Shown piece after piece: positions 1-4,821 of a stretch of DNA of 7,795 nucleotides. The number at the start of each line of letters is the position of its first letter. Position 1 is the stretch's first letter. This stretch comes from Halomonas halophila (GTDB taxonomy: Bacteria; Pseudomonadota; Gammaproteobacteria; Pseudomonadales; Halomonadaceae): positions 1,476 to 9,270 of the forward strand of contig DJIP01000146.1 of assembly GCA_002433675.1 (NCBI GenBank). The letters run 5' to 3'. The notes below the pieces were generated by a model. The model saw only the letters and a list, made by a program, of their open reading frames with translations, was not told the origin of the DNA and did not search any database. A program made the translations under genes and the position numbers.

Positions 1-510
1 ATCACCGTGGCGCTGTTCGAGATGTTCGATCTGATGCCCTTCTCTGGGCTCTTGTCGGTGATGGCGATGATGCTGATCTTCATCTTCCTGGTGACCTCGG
101 CAGACTCGGCCTCCTATATCGTTGCCCAGATGACCGACAACGGCTCGATCAATCCTCCCCTCTACAAGCGGGTGCTGTGGGGTGTGCTGATCGCCGCCAT
201 CTGTCTGACGCTGATCGCCGCCGGCGGCCTCAAGGGGTTGCAGTCGGCATCGGTACTGTCGGCGCTGCCGTTCACCTTCATCCTTTATATGATGGTGATC
301 GTTCTGATGAAGGAGCTGCGCAAGGATCGCAAGCTGATGCTCGACGGTCTCTATCAGCACTACCGCGAGATGCCGGTAGGTGCAGACGCCTTCGAGGCGC
401 GCGACCAGGCCAAGACCGAAGGCATGGCGCCCCCCGAGGAAGCGCTGAAAGTGGATGACGGTATGGAAGGTGGCTCCACCGAGGCGATGGCCACACCGAA
501 ACCGCAGTAG
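1..510 (+). CDS. BCCT-family osmolyte transporter, C-terminal fragment (5' end outside window)
   Basis: The reading frame is open from base 1 and ends in TAG at 508-510, so this is the last 169 residues of a longer protein; no start codon inside the window is credible. It lines up without gaps with residues from about 395 onward of the next gene, beginning with the shared block ITVALFEMFDLMPF, and is roughly three-quarters identical by eye until the tails diverge. It holds the final membrane segments, including LVTSADSAS, where the T-S pair corresponds to Na+-site residues of BetP (family knowledge), so Na+-coupled uptake of a betaine-like solute is likely. The cytoplasmic tail begins near KELRKDRK and ends in an acidic stretch (PPEEALKVDDGMEGG) that the neighbour lacks. 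The substrate-binding helices are outside the window, so the substrate cannot be judged. Confidence 0.93.
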   Translation: MTVALFEMFDLMPFSGLLSVMAMMLIFIFLVTSADSASYIVAQMTDNGSINPPLYKRVLWGVLIAAICLTLIAAGGLKGLQSASVLSALPFTFILYMMVIVLMKELRKDRKLMLDGLYQHYREMPVGADAFEARDQAKTEGMAPPEEALKVDDGMEGGSTEAMATPKPQ

Positions 511-635
511 TCACGTGGCGGCGGCCAGGCCTTGATCACCCGCCTGCGCTAGACCCGGCTAGGCTGGACCTTGCTGGACTGGCGGCCGGTAAAAAGCAGG
601 CTGTTTAAGGACAGACGACGCCAGACCTGACGGCA

Positions 636-677
636 AGAAAGCAGAAGGCCCGCCCCCTGGTGGGCCTTCTGCTTTCT
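636..677 (+). terminator. Long perfect hairpin, terminator for the first BCCT gene
   Basis: Bases 636-651 (AGAAAGCAGAAGGCCC) pair perfectly with 662-677, giving a 16-bp stem and a 10-base loop. The GC-rich part is nearest the loop. The outer arm carries an A-run on the left and CTGCTTTCT on the right, so it could terminate transcription from either side. It starts about 125 bases after the stop codon of the upstream gene. There is no long separate T-tract, so efficiency is uncertain. Confidence 0.8.
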
Positions 678-718
678 CGTGAATCGCCGGCACGATGGCA
701 GGTACGACTGCCGCTACT

Positions 719-751
719 ATTGCCGGCACCCCAGGGTGCCGGCAATTTTTT
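719..751 (+). terminator. Second rho-independent terminator
   Basis: ATTGCCGGCACC (719-730) pairs perfectly with GGTGCCGGCAAT (735-746) around a CCAG loop, and T746-T751 form the U-tract. This is a textbook intrinsic terminator on the + strand. It lies 41 bases after the first hairpin and about 100 bases before the next start codon. Confidence 0.88.
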
Positions 752-838
752 GTGCCGAATCGAATATTCGCCTACCGTGATGGAGAGTCTGACTTTTGTT
801 AGGGTGCTACGCCCCTCACATCATGACCGCCGTCTGGC

Positions 839-844
839 AAGGAG
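839..844 (+). promoter_or_regulatory. Ribosome binding site deciding the BCCT start
   Basis: AAGGAG is a six-base match to the anti-Shine-Dalgarno sequence and lies five bases from ATG 850. It sits inside the extra coding sequence that the upstream start codons at 796 and 823 would give, and so argues against them. Confidence 0.75.
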
Positions 845-849
845 TGTCC

Positions 850-2499
850 ATGAACGGTCGAGCGCTGCAGGAGCGCCTGCCGCTGTCTGGCAAGGATCGC
901 GTCTTTCGTCTATCTGCCCTTATCATCATTGCCCTGGTCGCCGTGGGCGCCAGCTTCCCCGACGCCTTCGGTGACGCCGCCAACACCGCGCTGAGCCAGG
1001 TGACCCACTACTTTGGCTGGTTCTACCTGATGGCGGTTTTCGCCTTCGTCATATTTCTGGTGGCGCTGGCGATGAGCAAATACGGCAAGGTGCGCCTGGG
1101 GCCCCAGGACAGCACCCCCACCTACGGCACCTTTTCCTGGATCAGCATGCTGCTGGCGGCCGGCTTCGGCGTCGGGCTGGTGTTCTACGGCATGGCCGAG
1201 CCGATGACCCACTTCGCCGAGCCACCCTATGGCGCGGTTCCCGCCGAAAGCGTGGAAGCGGCGCGCTACGCCATCCAGATGAGCTACTTCAACTGGGGGG
1301 TACACCAGTGGGCCGCTTTCTCGCTGGTCGGGCTGATCATCGCCTACTTCCAGTTTCGCAAGGACCAGGCCGGGCTGGTCTCCTCGGTGCTGTCGTCGAT
1401 GACCGCCAAGCGCCCGGCGCTGCGCCCCTACACCGACTGGCTCGACATCTTCGCCGTGGTCGCCACGGTGATGGGGGTGGCGACCTCGCTGGGACTCGGG
1501 GTACTGCAGGTCAATGGTGGCCTGAATGCGGTCTTCGGACTGCCGGAAAGCGGCCTTTGGCAGGCGGGCATTCTCGGGGTGATGTTCGTGGCGTACATGG
1601 CCTCGACCTGGTCGGGGCTCGACAAGGGCATCAAGCGATTGTCCAACATCAATATGGCGCTGTGCATCGCGATGATGCTGTACGTGCTGTTCACCGGCCC
1701 CACGGTCAAGATCCTCGAGACCATCACCCTGGGCATCGGCGACTACCTGCAGAACTTCATCGGCATGAGTCTCAAGATGTCGCCCTACAACGATGACCCC
1801 TGGGCTTCCAGCTGGACCATCTTCTACTGGGCCTGGGTCATCGCCTGGTCGCCCTTCGTCGGTACCTTCGTGGCCCGGGTCTCGCGGGGACGGACCATCC
1901 GCGAATACGTGCTCGGTGTACTGGTGGTGCCGCCGCTGCTGGCGTGTCTGTGGATCGGGGTATTCGGCGGGGCGGCCCTGCACATGGAGCTGGGCGGTGA
2001 TGCCGGCCTGGCCGCCGCCACTCAGGACAATATCACCGTGGCACTGTTCGAGATGTTCGACCTGATGCCGTTTTCCACGGTGCTGTCGGTGCTGGCCATG
2101 ACCCTGATCTTTATCTTTCTGGTTACCTCGGCAGACTCCGCCTCCTTTATCGTCGCCCAGATGACCGACCAGGGGTCCATCGCGCCTCCGCTGTACAAGC
2201 GGATCTGCTGGGGGCTGTTGATTGCCGCTATCTGCCTTACGCTGATCGTTGCAGGCGGGCTCAAGGGACTGCAGTCCGCCGCCGTACTGGCGGCCCTGCC
2301 GTTCTCGTTCATCCTGTTCGGGATGATGTTCGTGCTGGTCAAGGAACTGCAGGCGGATCGCCGCAACATGCTGTCACAGCTGTACCGTCAGCATGGCGAA
2401 ACCCCGGTGGGCGCGGATCCGTTCGAGGCCGGCAACCTGGCCGAGGAGGAGCGTCTGCGGCGTGCCCCCAACGTGGTCAACCGGCGCATCAACCACTGA
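850..2499 (+). CDS. BCCT-family (betaine/choline/carnitine-type) transporter
   Basis: This is a 549-residue multi-span membrane protein that should import a betaine-like compatible solute or its precursor, probably with Na+. The start at 850 is chosen because AAGGAG (839-844) lies five bases upstream; ATG 823 and TTG 796 are in frame but have no such site. Family marks are clear: the glycine-rich helix AAGFGVG at 103-109 followed by FYGMAEPMTHF; NWGVHQWAAF with W149, W154 and F157 at the places of BetP W189, W194 and Y197; the signature WTIFYWAWVIAWSPF from residue 322; and LVTSADSAS with T426-S427 matching the BetP Na2 site. Two positions differ from the classical betaine site: valine at 330 where the signature has tryptophan, and F157 for tyrosine. 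The length is normal for BetP/OpuD-type proteins without the long BetT tail. Family assignment is sure; substrate (betaine, choline, ectoine, DMSP or other) is open. The preceding gene is a close paralogue. Confidence 0.96.
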   Translation: MNGRALQERLPLSGKDRVFRLSALIIIALVAVGASFPDAFGDAANTALSQVTHYFGWFYLMAVFAFVIFLVALAMSKYGKVRLGPQDSTPTYGTFSWISMLLAAGFGVGLVFYGMAEPMTHFAEPPYGAVPAESVEAARYAIQMSYFNWGVHQWAAFSLVGLIIAYFQFRKDQAGLVSSVLSSMTAKRPALRPYTDWLDIFAVVATVMGVATSLGLGVLQVNGGLNAVFGLPESGLWQAGILGVMFVAYMASTWSGLDKGIKRLSNINMALCIAMMLYVLFTGPTVKILETITLGIGDYLQNFIGMSLKMSPYNDDPWASSWTIFYWAWVIAWSPFVGTFVARVSRGRTIREYVLGVLVVPPLLACLWIGVFGGAALHMELGGDAGLAAATQDNITVALFEMFDLMPFSTVLSVLAMTLIFIFLVTSADSASFIVAQMTDQGSIAPPLYKRICWGLLIAAICLTLIVAGGLKGLQSAAVLAALPFSFILFGMMFVLVKELQADRRNMLSQLYRQHGETPVGADPFEAGNLAEEERLRRAPNVVNRRINH

Positions 2500-2646
2500 C
2501 ATGACAGCGTCCTGCTCCGGCGATCTGTGAGCCCTGGCGAGCACCGTCGAACGAAACTTGGCGCAAAATGCAGTATCCACGATGCATTGGTGGTCAGGAA
2601 GAGTGCCAGGACGTAAGCTCTGGGTATCGTCGGAAGGATCTCGGCC

Positions 2647-2826
2647 ATGTCTTCACCCCCTGCCCGCGGCGCGACCCGCCGCGGGCCTCCGCCTCGTCGC
2701 AGGCGGCTGACATTCAACTGGGTCACCTTCGATCGCTGGCTGGACCGGATCGTCATCCTGGCGGTGGTAACCGCCGTGACGGTCGGTATCGTCGCTCTGG
2801 CGCTATCCATGTTGGTGGACCCCTGA
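2647..2826 (+). CDS. Small single-span membrane protein, 59 residues, unknown function
   Basis: ATG 2647 is preceded by GGAAGGA (2632-2638) with an eight-base spacer, a strong ribosome binding site, and the frame ends in TGA at 2824-2826. The protein has a basic, proline-rich N-terminus (residues 1-20, including GPPP followed by four arginines), a short amphipathic part (LTFNWVTFDRWLDR), and one hydrophobic segment from about I35 to V57, ending LVDP. By the positive-inside rule the arginine-rich N-terminus should face the cytoplasm. I do not recognise the family. It lies 147 bases after the BCCT gene on the same strand with no clear terminator between, so co-transcription is possible and a partner role for the transporter is conceivable but unsupported. 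The consecutive prolines could make translation dependent on EF-P. Evidence for a real gene rests on the ribosome site and the well-formed transmembrane segment. Confidence 0.68.
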   Translation: MSSPPARGATRRGPPPRRRRLTFNWVTFDRWLDRIVILAVVTAVTVGIVALALSMLVDP

Positions 2827-2875
2827 TCGTACTCGACTCCCCGGCCGTGGGATGAACCGTGGCCGAGGGTTGGGC

Positions 2876-3024
2876 GCAGGCAGGGGCTATTGCCGAAGCA
2901 AGGTACTGCCAACAAGGGAAAGGAACGGCTACCAGAGGAAAGGGCTACCGCCAGCGCAGGGGGCCAGTACCCGAAGCAGGAACCAGTACCCTAGGCAGGG
3001 ACCAGTAACTAAGAAAGGGGCTAT
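2876..3024 (+). repeat. Degenerate 18-22-bp tandem repeat leading into the extensin-like gene
   Basis: About eight imperfect units fill this stretch; approximate starts are 2880, 2898, 2916, 2938, 2956, 2976, 2995 and 3013. The best-preserved unit is GCAGGGACCAGTAACTAA (2995-3012), with near-copies at 2956-2975 and 2976-2994 that share the core CCAGTACC. The + strand is rich in AGG/GGG, so it contains several Shine-Dalgarno-like motifs, and the final unit (GAAAGGGG, 3013-3020) supplies the actual ribosome site of ATG 3025. Unit length varies between 18 and 22, which fits an old, decaying array rather than a coding repeat. Confidence 0.6.
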
Positions 3025-3702
3025 ATGGGGCAGTGGCTGTTGATCATGCTGCTGGTGTTGGGCGTGGCCCTGGACAAGGGGGTGATCGCAGTACCGGATC
3101 GCTGGTTGCCCTGGACACCGATATCGATTGAGACGCCCCCAGGTCCTTTCCTGGGCTGGAAGCTGGCGCGGCTAAAGGATGACCCCGAGGCCTGCCGTGC
3201 GGTGCTGGCGGCGGACGAGCCCCAGCGATTTACGCCTCTGGATGACGTCACCCGGGGCCAGTGCGAGCTTTCCAATCTGGTGCGCTACGCCGGTGGCCAG
3301 TCGCGCATGCAGCCGAACGTGATGACACGCTGCCCGCTGGCGGTGGCCTGGGCGGTGTTCGAGCGTCATGAACTCAACGCCGCTGCGCGTGCCCACCTTG
3401 GGGCGGACGTGGCTCAGATCGAACACTTCGGAAGCTTCGCCTGTCGCAACATCTACGGTCGAGCCGAGGGACGTCGCAGCCAGCATGCCAGCGCCGAGGC
3501 CCTGGATGTGGCCGCCTTCGAACTCGAGGACGGTCGTCGCATCAGCCTGTCGGGCCACTGGGGCAAGGGAGCCGAAGGACGTTTTCTGAAGGAAGTGGGG
3601 CAGCGCGCCTGCAGGGTCTTCGGCACCGTGCTGGGGCCCGACTACAATGCCGCCCACGCCGATCACTTCCATCTCGGCGTGGGCGGTCGGGTCTGCCGCT
3701 GA
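3025..3702 (+). CDS. Extensin-like family exported protein, probable M15-type metal-dependent peptidoglycan peptidase fold
   Basis: This 225-residue protein starts with a hydrophobic segment (MGQWLLIMLLVLGVALDKG) that fits an uncleaved N-terminal anchor or signal, so it should act in the periplasm. The C-terminal half matches the bacterial extensin-like C-terminal family: HASAEALDVAAF (H154, D161) and HADHFHLGVGGRVC (H211, D213, H214, H216). The H-x6-D pair followed by a DHxH block resembles the zinc site of M15 D,D-/L,D-peptidases, which cut peptide bonds of peptidoglycan; that link is family-level inference. Six cysteines (57, 80, 103, 140, 196, 224) are an even number, which suits disulfides in an oxidising compartment. 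GAAAGGGG is close upstream of ATG 3025. Its substrate and physiological role are unknown. It is the last + strand gene before the convergent junction. Confidence 0.88.
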   Translation: MGQWLLIMLLVLGVALDKGVIAVPDRWLPWTPISIETPPGPFLGWKLARLKDDPEACRAVLAADEPQRFTPLDDVTRGQCELSNLVRYAGGQSRMQPNVMTRCPLAVAWAVFERHELNAAARAHLGADVAQIEHFGSFACRNIYGRAEGRRSQHASAEALDVAAFELEDGRRISLSGHWGKGAEGRFLKEVGQRACRVFGTVLGPDYNAAHADHFHLGVGGRVCR

Positions 3703-3713
3703 GGGCGGCATTT
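3694..3713 (+). terminator. Possible short terminator overlapping the extensin-like stop codon
   Basis: TGCCGC (3694-3699) pairs with GCGGCA (3705-3710) around a TGAGG loop that contains the stop codon, and TTT follows. A six-base-pair stem with three Ts is weak, but it lies at the convergent junction where a terminator is expected and nothing better is visible in 3703-3766. Confidence 0.35.
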
Positions 3714-3766
3714 CGGCTCGAATCGAGGCGGGGGTCTCAAGTCGCCGGGACTCCTCGGGCCTGGGC

Positions 3767-4009
3767 CTAGCGGCTGAGGTCGATGTCCCGGGAATCGGTG
3801 GCAGCACCGGTGGCCGCACCCACGCCGCCGCCGATGACCGCGCCCTTGCCCACGTCACCGCCGGTGATGGCCGCCGCCCCGGCACCTACCGCTGCACCCA
3901 CCCCCGCGCCACTCAGCGCCCGTTCTCCGGTACCGGTACCGCAGGCCGACAGTGCCAGGGCCATGGTCAGGGCAGTAGCGCTCAGTCCGGTCATCTTCAG
4001 AAGTTTCAT
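3767..4009 (-). CDS. Small glycine-zipper lipoprotein (paralogue A)
   Basis: This is an 80-residue secreted lipoprotein. ATG at 4009 is chosen over longer in-frame starts because GAGGA (4021-4017) is seven bases upstream and a signal peptide begins at once: MKLLK, a hydrophobic stretch, then the lipobox LSAC with C23 as the lipidated residue. Gly after the cysteine, not Asp, favours outer-membrane sorting. The 58-residue mature part is Gly/Ala-rich with GxxxG-type repeats (GAGVGAAVGAG and GGGVGAATGAAT), the glycine-zipper pattern seen in OsmB-like and YMGG-like small envelope proteins, and ends in TDSRDIDLSR. Its precise function is not known. It is about 84 percent identical in the mature part (49 of 58 by eye) to the lipoprotein at 4431-4679, so the pair is a duplication. 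It is convergent with the extensin-like gene. Confidence 0.85.
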   Translation of the reverse strand: MKLLKMTGLSATALTMALALSACGTGTGERALSGAGVGAAVGAGAAAITGGDVGKGAVIGGGVGAATGAATDSRDIDLSR

Positions 4010-4040
4010 GTTGTCGTCCTCATGCTGGGGGATGACCCTA

Positions 4041-4068
4041 ACAGTAACAACGGCACAGAAAGGAGCAA
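4041..4068 (-). promoter_or_regulatory. Candidate sigma-70 promoter for lipoprotein A
   Basis: Read on the - strand, TTGCTC (4068-4063) and TACTGT (4046-4041) are separated by 16 bases and could act as -35 and -10 boxes. Transcription would then start near 4034, leaving a short leader with the GAGGA ribosome site. Both boxes are only partial matches to consensus. Confidence 0.3.
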
Positions 4069-4085
4069 GTGAAGCAAATATGCAG

Positions 4086-4111
4086 CAATTGTCGCCAATT
4101 GGCGCCAATTG
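4086..4111. promoter_or_regulatory. Operator-like palindrome with 10-bp-phased CAATTG motifs
   Basis: AATT occurs at 4087, 4097 and 4107, spaced exactly ten bases (one helical turn), each inside CAATTG. The second and third copies form the perfect 16-bp palindrome CAATTGGCGCCAATTG (4096-4111). It lies just upstream of the candidate promoter of lipoprotein A, which is a normal place for an activator site. No known regulator is assigned. The motif could also be chance or the remains of a short repeat. Confidence 0.4.
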
Positions 4112-4153
4112 TGGGAACCCAGGGCGCCAAGCCGAGCCCGGCGTGGCTCACAT

Positions 4154-4345
4154 GATCGGCCAGACACACGGCCGGCCAGACACACGGCCGGCCAGATACA
4201 CGACAGTCCAGACACAAGACCGATCAGATACACGGTCGGCCAGATACACGCCAGTCCAGACGCAAGACCGGTCAGACGCAAGACCGGCCAGATACATGAC
4301 CGGCCAGTCACACGATTAGCTAGATCCCCGACCGGCCAGACACAA
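4154..4345. repeat. Twelve-unit 16-bp tandem repeat array
   Basis: Twelve consecutive units of exactly 16 bases start at 4154, 4170, 4186, 4202, 4218, 4234, 4250, 4266, 4282, 4298, 4314 and 4330. The consensus is GACCGGCCAGAYACAC. The register never slips, although many units differ by one to five bases, mostly transitions. Unit 11 (4314-4329) is the most divergent. Units 4-6 and 7-9 resemble each other as 48-base blocks (39 of 48 identical by eye), hinting at a higher-order duplication. Sixteen is not a multiple of three, and the stop-free frames across it lack ribosome sites and family features, so it is taken as non-coding. Unit 12 runs into the left arm of the terminator at 4341-4378. Confidence 0.93.
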
Positions 4346-4378
4346 GAACACCGCCGGCAAGCCGGCGGTGTTCTTGTG
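4341..4378 (-). terminator. Long hairpin terminator downstream of lipoprotein B
   Basis: Bases 4341-4357 pair perfectly with 4362-4378, a 17-bp stem with a four-base CAAG loop and a core of ACCGCCGGC. The hairpin begins 53 bases after the stop codon of lipoprotein B on the - strand, and the distal arm in that direction ends GTGTTCTTGTG. No separate U-tract follows. The symmetry means it could also block + strand transcription coming through the array. Confidence 0.75.
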
Positions 4379-4430
4379 CGTCGAGCAGGTTTGGGGCCAG
4401 GCGCCCTCGCTTCGCCCCAGGCCGAGGACC

Positions 4431-4679
4431 TTAGTTGTCCAGGTCGACGTCGTCCTCATCGGTGGCGGCGCCGGTGGCCGCGCCCACGCCACCGCCGATC
4501 ACGGCGCCTTCGGCGACGTCACCACCGGTGGCAGCGGCGGCGCCAGCACCCACGGCGGCACCCACGCCAGCGCCACTGGCGGCGCGTTCACCGGTGCCGG
4601 TACCGCAGGCGGCGAGGCCCAGGGTCATGAAAGTGGCCAGCAGCAGGCTGGAGAGTGTCTTGATGGAACCCTTCCTCAT
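4431..4679 (-). CDS. Small glycine-zipper lipoprotein (paralogue B)
   Basis: This is an 82-residue lipoprotein. ATG 4679 follows AGGAGA (4691-4686) at six bases. The signal peptide begins MRKGSIKTLSS, runs through a hydrophobic core and ends at the lipobox LAAC, with C25 lipidated and Gly at the next position (outer-membrane sorting expected). The mature 58 residues have the same glycine-zipper blocks as paralogue A (GAGVGAAVGAGAA and GAVIGGGVGAATGAATD). The C-terminus differs: DEDDVDLDN is strongly acidic where A has DSRDIDLSR, and A's GK is AE here. Such proteins are commonly stress-inducible envelope components, but no function can be read from sequence. It follows aguA on the same strand after 142 bases with no clear terminator, so read-through from aguA is possible. 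Confidence 0.87.
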   Translation of the reverse strand: MRKGSIKTLSSLLLATFMTLGLAACGTGTGERAASGAGVGAAVGAGAAAATGGDVAEGAVIGGGVGAATGAATDEDDVDLDN

Positions 4680-4821
4680 GATGTTTCTCCTATGCTGTTA
4701 TGTGCCACATCGAGCCTATTGACCAAGAGAGCCGAGCACAACCCCTTGATTCCCCGACGAGGTGTCGCTTCCAGCAGACATGTTCCGGTGCCGTGTCGTC
4801 GCCGATGACTGCTCCCGCCTG

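Larger units (their letters stand above)
511..849. other. Intergenic spacer between the two BCCT genes
   Basis: This 339-base gap contains no convincing gene. It holds two separate hairpin terminators (636-677 and 719-751) and a perfect 10-bp palindrome CGAATATTCG at 761-770. The remaining 80 bases before the start codon should hold the promoter of the downstream transporter, but I see no strong -35/-10 pair; TTGTGC (750-755) with TACCGT (773-778), 17 bases apart, is the best weak match. The strong terminators imply that the two transporter genes are transcribed separately. Confidence 0.6.
4010..4430. other. Intergenic region between the two lipoprotein genes
   Basis: These 421 bases hold no supported gene. 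From paralogue A upward on the - strand they contain its ribosome site (4017-4021), a weak promoter candidate (4041-4068), a phased CAATTG cluster with a 16-bp palindrome (4086-4111), a twelve-unit 16-bp tandem array (4154-4345) and the hairpin terminator of paralogue B (4341-4378). Bases 4379-4430 show nothing recognisable. Confidence 0.7.

Noticed and set aside
1..510. First BCCT gene as a truncated pseudogene starting at GTG 7
   Set aside because: The frame is open through base 1, and the homology begins exactly at the window edge, so the truncation is due to the window, not to mutation.
761..770. Perfect 10-bp palindrome CGAATATTCG as an operator
   Set aside because: It is too short to be significant alone, and there is no paired promoter of good quality; it is noted only in the spacer entry.
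910..1983. 357-residue - strand open frame opposite the second BCCT gene
   Set aside because: It is antisense to a well-supported transporter. The His/Gln/Arg-rich composition is typical of a GC-rich shadow frame.
2388..2915. 175-residue - strand open frame
   Set aside because: It overlaps the BCCT 3' end and the small membrane protein gene on the other strand, and shows no family motif or ribosome site.
2852..3043. 63-residue Arg/Gly-rich peptide read across the degenerate repeat
   Set aside because: It overlaps the start of the extensin-like gene in another frame, has a weak ribosome site, and is explained by the repetitive purine-rich leader. A regulatory upstream ORF is not excluded but is unsupported.
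4006..4311. - strand open frame through the array (Cys/Trp/Gly-rich repeats)
   Set aside because: It is also a by-product of the stop-free repeat, and it ends across the start of lipoprotein A. No signal peptide or ribosome site was found.
4154..4345. CRISPR array
   Set aside because: The 16-bp units are directly contiguous with no unique spacers, they are too short for CRISPR repeats, and no cas gene is present.
4154..4345. Plasmid-type iteron origin
   Set aside because: There is no Rep gene, no AT-rich unwinding region and no DnaA box nearby. The surroundings look chromosomal.
4109..4630. Long + strand open frame with a 16-residue periodic Arg/Asp/Thr-rich translation
   Set aside because: It arises because the 16-bp repeat unit has no stop in this frame and then runs antisense through lipoprotein B. 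There is no ribosome site, and its second half mirrors a clear lipoprotein.
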